A stretch of 64,000 bases of DNA from Dyella mobilis (GTDB lineage: Bacteria; Pseudomonadota; Gammaproteobacteria; Xanthomonadales; Rhodanobacteraceae): assembly GCF_016904945.1 (NCBI RefSeq), contig NZ_JADIKF010000039.1, positions 496,001-560,000 of the forward strand, read 5' to 3'. The notes beneath the pieces are model-generated. The model was not told the origin of the DNA. It searched no databases and worked only from the letters and a program-made list of their open reading frames with translations. Shown in pieces: positions 48,810 to 56,899 of this stretch. Position 1 is the first letter of the stretch; every line of letters starts with the position of its first letter. A program made the position numbers and the translations under genes.

Positions 48810-49501
48810 GTGGCCTTCCCGTTGCTTTGTTCGTACTTTAGTTCCGTCAGGCGCTCATCAATGCGTTTCTTGCGATGGAGTTCGCTAATTTCCCGAAGCT
48901 TCATTGTGTCGCTGGTGGTGCCGGAAATGCTTTTGCTACCTGGTTCTTGGGCTAATGCGCGATCAAAAGCAGACTCTGCTTCTTCCACCTTTTCGTGGCG
49001 CTGACGTTCACTTGTATATGGGTTGCTTTCAGAGTCGCCGACATTACGTGGGATGCTGCGTCGGATAGCGAGGTAGCCGTTGAGCATGGATTCGCGCTCG
49101 TGTTTGCGCGCAAGCAAGGCGCGCACGTAACGTTCGCACTCTTGGGCTCTTTCGCGCTGGCTCGCCAGGCTTTGCTGGAGTACAGGCAATTGATCTTCGA
49201 TTAGTGTCTGCCTTTCGAGGCAGGCGATTGCCAAGTCGTCTCGTTGCTCCTTTATGGCCAGTTCGGCCTTGCCTCGCAATTCTTCGTGCTCACTGGTGAG
49301 CTTGCCTAGGCGCAACACAAGTTGATACTTTGCGGCTTCGATGGTGCCGAGTTCACCGCGGACCTCCGACGCAACTTGCTCAATTTCACGAATGGCTTGC
49401 GCCATCGTGGCCTCGGGCGCCAGATTTTCCATGCGATCAACAAAGGCGTGCGCGGTGCCGCTTATAAGGCGTGCTACGCGATCTTGAAGACTGTCGGGCA
49501 T
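48806..49501 (-). CDS. PspA/IM30 family membrane-stress protein
   Basis: This 231-aa, mostly helical protein has an amphipathic N-terminus (LQDRVARLISGTAHAFVDRME), then the PspA core MAQAIREIEQVASEVRGELG and KAELAIKEQRDDLAIACLERQ (compare E. coli PspA [22 protein letters not shown]) and a long coiled coil. PspA proteins form ESCRT-III-like assemblies on damaged inner membrane. A charged C-terminal tail (about 175-231, GTTSDTMKLREISELHRKKRIDERL) extends beyond the PspA core. AAGGAGG 7 bases before ATG 49501 is near-consensus and suggests high translation. The pspBC/pspF genes are absent. Confidence 0.88.
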   Translation of the reverse strand: MPDSLQDRVARLISGTAHAFVDRMENLAPEATMAQAIREIEQVASEVRGELGTIEAAKYQLVLRLGKLTSEHEELRGKAELAIKEQRDDLAIACLERQTLIEDQLPVLQQSLASQRERAQECERYVRALLARKHERESMLNGYLAIRRSIPRNVGDSESNPYTSERQRHEKVEEAESAFDRALAQEPGSKSISGTTSDTMKLREISELHRKKRIDERLTELKYEQSNGKAT

Positions 49502-49563
49502 GGTTGACCTCCTTGTGAAATGGAATGTGTGGCCTCGAAGTAGCCCGTGCCAAGTGACCTGGG

Positions 49564-50070
49564 TTATTCCCCTGGTGGTCGTGCCGAGCGTACGTTGTCG
49601 AACAACGTGCCCAGGAGGGGCAGATGGCGATCATAGGTGTTGCTGTCGTAGGTGGCGTTTTCAGGCGCGATGCCTAGTCGCAACAACGCGCTGAGCATCG
49701 CGAGACTGCGTTGTAGCAGCATGTTCTCCAGTTGCCGCGCACGTTTGGCGGAAGCTTCGGCGGGAATGGAGTTGGATGCGAGCAATGCCATCAGCTGAGG
49801 CACCCATTCCACTACAGCCGCGATGATTTCCGAGCGCTGATGTGAACGATGCTCGTATTCTGATAGCGCCTCGACGAATGGTTGAATGATTTCGCGCAAC
49901 CAGCTCAAGGTCAGCTCATATGACTGAATGCCATCCTGTTGGCGCCGGTCCCGTCGGATGATGGCGCGCAACTTGTCCGAGGGTGTGACTGCGCCCCTGA
50001 TATCAAGCGAGTTCAGCCATTCGAAATCGTCTTGCGAGACGCGAACGGACAAGGGAACCGAAATCGCCAC
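49564..50070 (-). CDS. Unrecognised protein with RHH-like N-terminus, first gene of the PspA-flotillin cassette
   Basis: The predicted protein is 168 aa. Residues 3-47 (ISVPLSVRVSQDDFEWLNSL, TPSDKLRAIIRRDRRQQ) have the strand-helix-helix pattern of ribbon-helix-helix DNA-binding domains. The rest is helical (ELTLSWLREIIQPFVEALSEY, IIAAVVEWVPQLMALLAS, RARQLENMLLQRSLAMLSALLRLG) and matches no family I recognise. GTG 50070 is chosen because AGGA lies 7 bases upstream and a promoter ends just before it; an in-frame ATG at 50193 would translate through the promoter. It precedes the PspA-like gene by 62 bp. It could be the cassette's autoregulator or a structural partner. Confidence 0.65.
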   Translation of the reverse strand: MAISVPLSVRVSQDDFEWLNSLDIRGAVTPSDKLRAIIRRDRRQQDGIQSYELTLSWLREIIQPFVEALSEYEHRSHQRSEIIAAVVEWVPQLMALLASNSIPAEASAKRARQLENMLLQRSLAMLSALLRLGIAPENATYDSNTYDRHLPLLGTLFDNVRSARPPGE

Positions 50071-50079
50071 GTTGTGTCC

Positions 50080-50117
50080 TTGTATGCGATTGTATGCATA
50101 TCGATTTTCCTTATGAA
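50080..50117 (-). promoter_or_regulatory. Cassette promoter with tandem TTGTATGC operator-like repeat
   Basis: On the reverse strand TTCATA (50112-50117) and TACAAT (50089-50094) are spaced by 17 bp, a plausible sigma-70 promoter with a leader of about 13 nt. Two perfect copies of TTGTATGC (forward-strand reading) lie at 50080-50087 and 50090-50097, exactly 10 bp apart. They cover the -10 box and touch the Shine-Dalgarno site. Tandem sites one helical turn apart are typical for RHH repressors, and the first gene encodes an RHH-like N-terminus, so autoregulation is inferred. Confidence 0.5.
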
Positions 50118-50201
50118 CCAAATATTTGTCGATGGTTCCAGGGGCATTTTGGCTGTAGGCCTGTGGCTGTCGGTGATGAAGGCTACGGCTCACACAAGAG
50201 C

Positions 50202-50211
50202 TTGCTATCCT
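50202..50211 (+). promoter_or_regulatory. dapE: Candidate extended -10 promoter for dapE
   Basis: TTGCTATCCT contains an extended -10 (TGC TATCCT) about 40 bp before the dapE ATG. No clear -35 is present. A 7-bp inverted repeat (AGGCTAC at 50180-50186, GTAGCCT at 50214-50220) brackets it. dapE needs its own promoter because the cassette separates it from the dapD transcript. Confidence 0.3.
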
Positions 50212-50250
50212 CAGTAGCCTGTCCAGATCACTACAGCGCCAACATCACCC

Positions 50251-51402
50251 ATGTCTCCCGTCTTTCAGCTCACCTGCGACCTGATTCGCCGCCGTTCCGT
50301 AACGCCGAATGACGCTGGCTGCTTGCCATTGATCGATGGGCGGCTTGCAAAGTTGGGTTTTCACGTCGAAATGTTGCGCTATGGCGAAGTAGATAATCTT
50401 TGGGCTACCCACGGCGAGCATCGCTCTCCAGGGCAAGGGCCGCTACTCGTCTTTCTGGGACACACCGACGTCGTGCCCAGCGGGCCTGAAGACAAGTGGC
50501 AGAGTCCGCCGTTCGAGCCTGTTGTTCGCGAAGGGCGTTTGTACGGTCGCGGTGCCGCCGACATGAAGGGGTCGGTGGCGGCGATGGTGGTGGCGCTGGA
50601 GCGGTTCGTGACGGCGCATCCGGATCATCCGGGCCGCGTCGGCTTGCTGCTGACCAGCGACGAAGAAGGACCGACCAATCTGGATGGCGTGCGTCGCGTC
50701 GCGGAGCATTTTCGCCAGGCCGGCGAGCACATCGACTGGTGCGTGGTGGGAGAACCCTCCGCGAAGGAGAAACTCGGCGACCTGATTCGCGTCGGGCGGC
50801 GCGGTTCGCTATCGGGCACGTTGACGGTGCGCGGTATCCAGGGGCACGTGGCCTATCCGGAGAAGGCGCTCAATCCTATCCACGCCTTTGCACCGGCGCT
50901 CGCGGCCTTGGCGGCGGAGCGCTGGGACGAGGGCAATGCGGATTTTCCGCCGACCTCGTTCCAGGTTTCCAACCTCAACGCAGGTACCGGCGCGAACAAC
51001 GTCATTCCCGGGTCGCTCACCGCGCTGATCAATTTCCGCTACAGCACGGCCAGCACGGCAGCACAGTTGCGGGAGCGCACCGAAGCGATTCTTGCCCGGC
51101 ATGGTTTGGATTACGCCCTGGATTGGAACTTGTCGGGCGAATCGTTCCTCACGCCGGCAGGCGGGCATTTGCGCGAAGTGGTGGTGTCGGTGTGCCGCGA
51201 CCTGTGCGGGCTGGAGCCGGAACAGAGCACCGGCGGCGGGACCTCCGACGGTCGTTTCATTGCGCCGCTCGGCGCGGAAGTCGTGGAGCTGGGGCCGGTC
51301 AATGCCACCATCCACAAAGTCGACGAATGCGTCGATGTCGCCGAGCTGGAACGCTTGCCGGATTTGTATCAGGCCGTTTGCGAACGCATGCTGCTTGGAT
51401 AA
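50251..51402 (+). CDS. dapE: Succinyl-diaminopimelate desuccinylase
   Basis: This 383-aa dizinc M20 peptidase-fold enzyme hydrolyses succinyl-DAP to LL-DAP for lysine and peptidoglycan. Metal and catalytic motifs: [12 protein letters not shown] (His and Asp), [26 protein letters not shown] (catalytic and bridging Glu) and [11 protein letters not shown] (His). The dimerisation domain lies at about 180-290 ([18 protein letters not shown]). ATG 50251 matches the family start. It is separated from yffB by the reverse-strand cassette. Confidence 0.97.
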   Translation: MSPVFQLTCDLIRRRSVTPNDAGCLPLIDGRLAKLGFHVEMLRYGEVDNLWATHGEHRSPGQGPLLVFLGHTDVVPSGPEDKWQSPPFEPVVREGRLYGRGAADMKGSVAAMVVALERFVTAHPDHPGRVGLLLTSDEEGPTNLDGVRRVAEHFRQAGEHIDWCVVGEPSAKEKLGDLIRVGRRGSLSGTLTVRGIQGHVAYPEKALNPIHAFAPALAALAAERWDEGNADFPPTSFQVSNLNAGTGANNVIPGSLTALINFRYSTASTAAQLRERTEAILARHGLDYALDWNLSGESFLTPAGGHLREVVVSVCRDLCGLEPEQSTGGGTSDGRFIAPLGAEVVELGPVNATIHKVDECVDVAELERLPDLYQAVCERMLLG

Positions 51403-51422
51403 TCCCCGTCGTCGACGGGGAT
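51402..51422. terminator. Hairpin between dapE and the acylase gene
   Basis: ATCCCCGTC and GACGGGGAT form a perfect 9-bp stem with a 3-base loop at the dapE stop, between convergent genes. There is no T run. It is probably a shared 3' end structure. Confidence 0.5.
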
Positions 51423-51450
51423 CGATGAACGCTGGGCGCGGCCGCTGTTT

Positions 51451-53856
51451 TCAGCTTGATGCAGGCTGCAGAATCAGGGTGTGTCGGTCGCTGCCTGGCA
51501 TCAGTCGCGTCGGCCGGCCTTCGACCCAATCGCGATGGCCTGCGCCATAGAATGGCGATAGCGGGTTGTCGCTCTGTCCACCCGGCATTTCCAGGATGCC
51601 CTCGTCTTCGTGACCGGGAGCTACGTCGAAGCGTTCTGAAGCGCCGAAGCCTGGCGCGGCCACCCGCGGCATGTTGTGGTCGCCGGGAAGTTCATCGTCC
51701 GGCATGTTGAGGAACCGCGCGATGAATCCGGGCAGAGCGCGTGCGAGCGGTTGCTTGATCTGGGCATGGTTGACTTCACCCCAGGTGCGAGCCGCGAGAC
51801 CGCCGGGTTGCTTGCCGAGTTTGTCGACGACGTTGCGCGCGGCCTGCAGCAGCAGCGCACGCCAATCGTGATAGTCGGGGTTGAGCAGATTGGCAGGCTG
51901 TTGCTGGATCAGCATCCACACAGCCGCTTCCTGATTTCCCGGTCCCGGCCATTCAAAATCCGGAAAGCGTTGCCGGATGCGTATCGTAAAGGGAGCCAGC
52001 ACCAACTCGTGCACTTCATTGCGAAAGGCGTGCACGAGACGGTAATCGACGCTGTCTGGTGCTGCCTGGTTGCGCCAGCTGGTCGTGAGCTGGCGCAGCT
52101 GGTTGAGTCCGGGATCGTCGACATCCGACAACGTCTGCTGCAGCAACTGCTGCCAGCGGGTGAGAAACAGGGCGTGATCATCCAGTTGGATGTCGAGCAT
52201 GTTGCCGGGGCCAAAATCGGCCCGGTCGTGCAGATCTTCGCGGATCTGTTGCGCGCGCGCGCCAATATCCTGGCCGCCATTGCCAAGCAGGGCCAGATCG
52301 CCGCCGCCAACGGTGCGGTTGTTCGCAGTCCACAGGCGACCATCCGCGGGATTTTCGATGCGCGGATACTGCGAAGGCGTTGCCCAACCCGTCCAGCCGC
52401 TATTGGGCTGGGACCAGTCTGCGGGCTTGCCGGGATCGAAACCGCTGCGCAGCGGAATGCTGTTGCCGGCGATGGTCCAGCCGATGTGTCCGGCACTGTC
52501 GGCGACCAGAAAGTTTTGCGGGGGGATGCCCAGCGTAGGGGCAAGATCCAGCGCTGCCGATGCGCTGGTGGCGTGTTCCAACTGCATCAGGGTCAGGTTG
52601 TAGCCGTGCGGCTGGTTGCCGATCCACGACAAAGCCAGCGGCGTGCCATCGGTATCCTTGGCAAGGATGGGTCCCCAGCGGGTGTCGTCCACTTCCAGAT
52701 GGTAGGGCGCGGCCCCTTTGATGCGGATGAGTTCGTCGTGCTTGTCGATGCTGGCCCAGCCTTCGGGCACTTTGTAGCGGCTGGCATCGCTGGGGTCGCG
52801 CAGTACGCGCACCCAATCCATCCAGTCGCCGTAGCTGTTGGTGAAGCCCCAGGCAATCTGCCCGTTCGATCCCACCACCAATGCGGGAGTTCCCGGCAAC
52901 GTTACGCCGACCGCGTCGCGCTGCCCCTTCGGCGCGGCAGGATCGGGATAGCGCAGGCGTGCGCGAAACCAGATATCTGGCACGCGCAAGCTCAGGTGCA
53001 TGTCATTGGCCAGGATTGCCGCACCCGAGCGCGAGAGATTGCCGGCCACGGCGAAACTGTTGCTGCCCGGGTAGGCCACGTCCACCGGCACGTTTGCATC
53101 GGCCAGCTTCGATGCTCCCGTCAGGGCCGGTTGGCGGCGAAGATCGTAGACATCGGCACTCGGTATGGTTGGCGAAGGCGATACGTCGCCCTTCAGCGGC
53201 GCCTCCCAGTTCGGATCTGGCGACAGCAGGAACTGGGCCATCGCATCGGGCAGCACGGCATGGATCTGTGCGATCTGCAGCTGGCGTTCGTTGCGGCCGT
53301 CGCCGTTGAGATCCAGGTACATGGCGCCGATCACCAGCAGGGTGTCTTCCGATTGCCATGGTTGCGGCTGTGTTTGCAGCAGCAGGTATTCCCAAGGCTT
53401 TTGGCGCAGATGGGCCAGGCCCGCATTGACGCCGTCGCGATACAGATCCAGCGTGTGCTTCTGCTCCGGCGGCAAAGCGGCATACGCCGCTTCGGCCACG
53501 GCGCGCAGGCGCTGGCGGCGGTGCTCGATATCGGTGTCCAGTGCGGCGGAGCCGACCAGCTCGGACAACTCGCCGGCAGCGGCCCTGCGCATCAGGTCCA
53601 TCGGGAAAAAGCGCTCCTGGGCGTGGACGTAGCCCAGCGCGAAAGTAACGTCGTCACGCGATTGGCCGGTGATGGTGGCGGTGCCGAGCGCATCGCGGGT
53701 GATGGTGACGGGGTGCTGCGGTCCGGCTACGGTTTGCGTGCCGTCGAGCTGCGCGCGACTGCCGGACAGCAACCACCATCCGGCGATGCAAACGCCGCCC
53801 ACGACCAGCACGATCAGAATCAGCAGGGCGCGTAACCAGCGGAATCGCGATTTCAT
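51451..53856 (-). CDS. Penicillin acylase family Ntn-hydrolase
   Basis: This 801-aa protein has an N-terminal TM or signal anchor (residues 9-32, ALLILIVLVVGGVCIAGWWLL), an alpha-chain region (VTITRDALGTATITGQSRDDVTFALGYVHAQERFFPMDLMRR) and a linker. The autocatalytic cleavage site is G-Ser265 in YPGSNSFAVAG, which would free Ser265 as the N-terminal nucleophile of the beta chain (ILANDMHLSLRVPDIWF). Asn in LWTANNR is consistent with the oxyanion site. Family members cleave penicillins, N-acyl-homoserine lactones or other amides; the substrate here is unknown. ATG 53856 overlaps the upstream lipoprotein stop (ATGA), a bicistron. Confidence 0.9.
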   Translation of the reverse strand: MKSRFRWLRALLILIVLVVGGVCIAGWWLLSGSRAQLDGTQTVAGPQHPVTITRDALGTATITGQSRDDVTFALGYVHAQERFFPMDLMRRAAAGELSELVGSAALDTDIEHRRQRLRAVAEAAYAALPPEQKHTLDLYRDGVNAGLAHLRQKPWEYLLLQTQPQPWQSEDTLLVIGAMYLDLNGDGRNERQLQIAQIHAVLPDAMAQFLLSPDPNWEAPLKGDVSPSPTIPSADVYDLRRQPALTGASKLADANVPVDVAYPGSNSFAVAGNLSRSGAAILANDMHLSLRVPDIWFRARLRYPDPAAPKGQRDAVGVTLPGTPALVVGSNGQIAWGFTNSYGDWMDWVRVLRDPSDASRYKVPEGWASIDKHDELIRIKGAAPYHLEVDDTRWGPILAKDTDGTPLALSWIGNQPHGYNLTLMQLEHATSASAALDLAPTLGIPPQNFLVADSAGHIGWTIAGNSIPLRSGFDPGKPADWSQPNSGWTGWATPSQYPRIENPADGRLWTANNRTVGGGDLALLGNGGQDIGARAQQIREDLHDRADFGPGNMLDIQLDDHALFLTRWQQLLQQTLSDVDDPGLNQLRQLTTSWRNQAAPDSVDYRLVHAFRNEVHELVLAPFTIRIRQRFPDFEWPGPGNQEAAVWMLIQQQPANLLNPDYHDWRALLLQAARNVVDKLGKQPGGLAARTWGEVNHAQIKQPLARALPGFIARFLNMPDDELPGDHNMPRVAAPGFGASERFDVAPGHEDEGILEMPGGQSDNPLSPFYGAGHRDWVEGRPTRLMPGSDRHTLILQPASS

Positions 53857-54665
53857 TGGTTGGCAAACACCGCAAAGATGCCCGCATAGGGCTTGACCAT
53901 GAAGGTAGGAGCGCCGGTGTAGCCGGTGCCGTCGATGTAGAACTGCGAAATGGTGCCGTCCAGGTACAGGGCATCCCGGCAACCCAGCCTGTCGCGGAAC
54001 AGCGATGCGAAAGTATGGAAATTGACCGGCGATTCGCTCACCGCGAACGCGACGTGGTGCGGATCGAGCGCGCATACGCCGCTGCGCCATTTGGTGCTGT
54101 TGGAATCGTCGACGAACTGATTGTTGATCTGCCCGTCAATCACCAGCATGGGGCCCGATTGTGTAGCCCAGTCGGCGGGCTTGGCGTCCGCCTTGAATTG
54201 CGCGCTGGTGCGCACGGCAGCATGGCCGTCCGGATAAATCGCGAACACGCCGTTGGGCTGGATGGAGAAATTGCCGGCCGCGGGATTACCCCGAAACAGG
54301 TTCAGCGGCACGATCGTCTTGCCGTTTTCCACATACAGGCCCAATGGAGAGAATGCCGCGTCATAGATGCCTGCATTGGCGGCGAACATCAGTCGCTTGC
54401 CGTTTGCAGCACCCCATTCGCGCAAACTCTGGATATCGCCAAAGGCCTCTCCGGTGTCGGGATTCTTCCAATGCAAGCTCAGCGATTCACGGTGCAAGTC
54501 CAGGCTCACTACGGTGAAGTCCTGGTTCTGGAAGCGCACTTCGCGGCTTTCCATCGGCTGCGCCTGGTAGTGACAGCCGCCCAGCACGAGCGATACCCCT
54601 AGCAGGGCAGACAGGCGGAGTGTCAGGCTGCGGCGCAACCGTTTGGCGGACGTGGACGGGAGCAT
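53853..54665 (-). CDS. Phosphodiester glycosidase (NAGPA-like) lipoprotein
   Basis: This 270-aa protein has a lipoprotein signal peptide with lipobox LGGC (about residue 31; LSALLGVSLVLGGC). The NAGPA/DUF2233-type domain follows: LMFAANAGIYDAAFSPLGLYVENG, FSIQPNGVFAIYPDG, WATQSGPMLVIDGQINNQF, AFAVSESPVNFHTFASLFRDRLGCRDALYLDGTIS. Relatives include the uncovering enzyme domain and phage and bacterial phosphodiester glycosidases. The substrate is unknown. ATG 54665 gives a standard signal peptide; an ATG at 54707 adds 14 residues. Its end overlaps the acylase start by 4 bp. Confidence 0.85.
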   Translation of the reverse strand: MLPSTSAKRLRRSLTLRLSALLGVSLVLGGCHYQAQPMESREVRFQNQDFTVVSLDLHRESLSLHWKNPDTGEAFGDIQSLREWGAANGKRLMFAANAGIYDAAFSPLGLYVENGKTIVPLNLFRGNPAAGNFSIQPNGVFAIYPDGHAAVRTSAQFKADAKPADWATQSGPMLVIDGQINNQFVDDSNSTKWRSGVCALDPHHVAFAVSESPVNFHTFASLFRDRLGCRDALYLDGTISQFYIDGTGYTGAPTFMVKPYAGIFAVFANQ

Positions 54666-54757
54666 TCCATGATGGTCGCCGCCCGGCCGTGATGGATGCA
54701 AGAGCACAGTCGCACGTACAGGGCTTAAACTTCAGTTTTGCCGTCGGGATGGACCTC

Positions 54758-55246
54758 ATGCCCTACATGCCCATCGTCGCCACGCTTGGCTACGTGTTAT
54801 CGCCGGATCGACGCAAGGTGTTGATGATCCACCGCAATGCCCGGCCGGACGACCAGCATCTGGGCAAGTACAACGGTCTTGGCGGCAAGATGGAACCCGG
54901 CGAAGACGTCGCCGAATGCATGCGCCGCGAAATCCGCGAGGAGGCCGGCATCGAGTGCGAATCGATGCATTTGCGCGGCACCCTCAACTGGCCGGGCTTC
55001 GGCAAACAAGGGGAAGACTGGCTGGGCTTCATTTTCATCATCGACGATTTCCGTGGCGAACCCTTGACCAGCAATCCGGAAGGCAGCCTGGAGTGGATCG
55101 AGGTGGAGCGGATCATGGATCTGCCGATGTGGGAGGGCGACCGCCACTTCCTTCCGCTGGTGTTCGACGGCGATCCGCGGCCGTTCCACGGCGTCATGCC
55201 GTACAAGGAAGGGCGCATGCAGTCGTGGGCGTTTACGCGATTGTGA
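54758..55246 (+). CDS. Nudix hydrolase, MutT/8-oxo-dGTPase-like
   Basis: This protein is about 162 aa with a canonical Nudix box in GGKMEPGEDVAECMRREIREEAGI, matching GX5EX7REUXEEXGU. Upstream LGKYNGLGGKMEPGE and downstream LRGTLNWPGFGKQGEDWLGFIF resemble MTH1/NudG-type oxidised purine nucleotide hydrolases. The start is uncertain among ATG 54749, 54758 and 54767. The last codons overlap the start of a second Nudix gene. Confidence 0.9.
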   Translation: MPYMPIVATLGYVLSPDRRKVLMIHRNARPDDQHLGKYNGLGGKMEPGEDVAECMRREIREEAGIECESMHLRGTLNWPGFGKQGEDWLGFIFIIDDFRGEPLTSNPEGSLEWIEVERIMDLPMWEGDRHFLPLVFDGDPRPFHGVMPYKEGRMQSWAFTRL

Positions 55247-55668
55247 GCAGTACGGACGCACAACGGAAAATAGAGATCGTCGCGGCCATGATCCGCGACG
55301 AGGCCGGTCGCATTCTGCTGGTGCGCAAACGCGGTGCGGCGGTTTTCCAGCAGCCGGGCGGCAAGCGCGACGTGGGCGATCGCGATGACTTGCAAACTCT
55401 GGCGCGCGAACTGCACGAGGAGCTCGGCTGCACCATGCGCCGCGAAAGTGCGCGCCTGCTCGGGCGCTTCAGCGCGCCGGCGGCCAATGAGCCGGGATGG
55501 GTCGTGGAGGCGGTGGTTTATGAAGTCCAGGCCAGTGGCCCGTTCCAGGCGAGCGCGGAGATCGAAGCCCTGCACTGGATCGATCCGGCACGGCCCGGCG
55601 ACTTGCCGATAGCTCGGCTCAGCCGCGAGCAGTTGCTGCCGTTGATGGTGTCGCCGACCGGGTCATGA
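55243..55668 (+). CDS. Nudix hydrolase (second of an overlapping pair)
   Basis: This 141-aa protein begins IEIVAAMIRDEAGRILLVRKRG and has the box GGKRDVGDRDDLQTLARELHEELG. Compared with the consensus, one extra residue separates the first conserved acid (Asp instead of Glu) from REUXEE. The catalytic RELHEELG half is intact. GTG 55243 overlaps the stop of the first Nudix gene by 4 bp (GTGA). It converges on the ketosynthase gene, with a 6-bp overlap of 3' ends. Confidence 0.85.
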   Translation: MSSTDAQRKIEIVAAMIRDEAGRILLVRKRGAAVFQQPGGKRDVGDRDDLQTLARELHEELGCTMRRESARLLGRFSAPAANEPGWVVEAVVYEVQASGPFQASAEIEALHWIDPARPGDLPIARLSREQLLPLMVSPTGS

Positions 55669-56889
55669 CCCGGCGGGTGCCTGGCGTACCGCAACGACTG
55701 CGTTCAGTCCGCCAAAGGCAAATGAATTGCTGATGGCGGCACGTACCGGCATGGCGCGCGCTTCATGGGGAACATAATCCAGGTCGCAGGCTGGATCGGG
55801 GCCGAGGTAGTTCAGCGTCGGCGGAACGATGCCGTGGCGCAAGGCGCCGATGGTGGCGATCAGCTCAAGCGCGCCGGCGGCGCCGAGGGCGTGGCCATGC
55901 ATGGGCTTGGTGGACGAGACGGCCAGCCGTCGCGCATGTTCGCCGAACACCTGGTGGATCGCGCGCGTCTCCGTGCTGTCGTTGGCTACCGTGCCGGTGC
56001 CGTGCGCGTTGATGTAGTCGATCTCTTGCGGCTGCATGCCTGCATCTTGCAGGGCGGCACGCATGGCCGCCGCGCCGCCGGCGTCCGATGGTGCGGCGAT
56101 GTCGCCGGCATCGGCGCTCATGCCCACACCGGCCAGTTCGGCAAGCACGGTGACGCCGCGCGCCTGGGCGCTCTCGAGTGTTTCCAGCACGAACATTGCC
56201 GCACCTTCACCCAGCACCAGGCCGCGGCGGTTGGCACTGAAAGGGCGGCACGTATCGGGTGCCAGCACGCGCATGGCTTCCCACGCACGCAGCAGGCCCA
56301 GGGTGATGCAGGCTTCTGCGCCGCCCACCACGGCCGCATCGACCAGTCCCGCGCGAATCATCAGTGCAGCCTGGGCGATGGCGTGGTTGGAGGAGGCGCA
56401 GGCGCTGGCGACGGTAAAGGTCGGGCCGGTAATGCCGTGCGCCATGCTGATCTGGCTCGGTGGCGCATTGCTCATGATGCGCACGATGCCCAGCGGATGA
56501 AAGCGGCCGATTTCCTCGCTATAGAGCTTCTTGTAGAGGCCTTCGCGCGTTTCCTCGCCAGCCACGCCCACGCCGACGACCACCGCCGTGCGCGAAGCGC
56601 GCTCGTTGCGAAAGCTCAGGCCGGACTGGCGGATCGCCTCGTTGGCCGCGACCAGCGCGTACTGGCTGAGCGGATCGAGAAACGGCAGACGCGATTCCTC
56701 GATGAAGGCGCGCGGTTCGAAGTCGGAAATCTCCGCCGCGATCGCCGCGTTGTTGCGCAGCAGGTTCGTATCGATGTGCCCGATCGGACCGATGCCGCTG
56801 CGACCCTCGGTCATCGCACGCCAAGTGTCGGCAGCATTGTGGCCGAGCGCGCAGATGGCGCCCTGGCCGGTGATCACGATACGACGCAT
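55663..56889 (-). CDS. Beta-ketoacyl-ACP synthase, FabF-like
   Basis: This 408-aa thiolase-fold condensing enzyme has Cys164 (VASACASSNHA), His296 (INAHGTGTVANDSTE) and, with Lys328, His333 (SSTKPMHGHALGAAG), the Cys-His-His set of FabF-type synthases. The C-terminal SNSFAFGGLNAVV is typical. Divergence from the FabF consensus and pairing with a dedicated ACP 10 bp upstream suggest a specialised acyl or polyketide chain rather than bulk fatty-acid synthesis; this is inferred. ATG 56889 is used. Confidence 0.93.
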   Translation of the reverse strand: MRRIVITGQGAICALGHNAADTWRAMTEGRSGIGPIGHIDTNLLRNNAAIAAEISDFEPRAFIEESRLPFLDPLSQYALVAANEAIRQSGLSFRNERASRTAVVVGVGVAGEETREGLYKKLYSEEIGRFHPLGIVRIMSNAPPSQISMAHGITGPTFTVASACASSNHAIAQAALMIRAGLVDAAVVGGAEACITLGLLRAWEAMRVLAPDTCRPFSANRRGLVLGEGAAMFVLETLESAQARGVTVLAELAGVGMSADAGDIAAPSDAGGAAAMRAALQDAGMQPQEIDYINAHGTGTVANDSTETRAIHQVFGEHARRLAVSSTKPMHGHALGAAGALELIATIGALRHGIVPPTLNYLGPDPACDLDYVPHEARAMPVRAAISNSFAFGGLNAVVAVRQAPAGS

Positions 56890-56899
56890 GAGCGGGCTC

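Noticed and set aside
50071..50193. Upstream in-frame ATG extending the RHH-like protein by 41 residues
   Set aside because: It would place the predicted promoter and operator repeats inside the coding region and lacks a Shine-Dalgarno site; GTG 50070 has one.
46444..50250. Prophage, IS element or integrative element carrying the flotillin cassette
   Set aside because: No integrase, transposase, terminal inverted repeats, tRNA attachment site or duplicated flanks were found.
51676..53835. 719-codon forward open frame opposite the acylase
   Set aside because: Antisense shadow of the Ntn acylase in GC-rich DNA; the composition is not protein-like and no domain is seen, whereas the reverse-strand product is a full family member.
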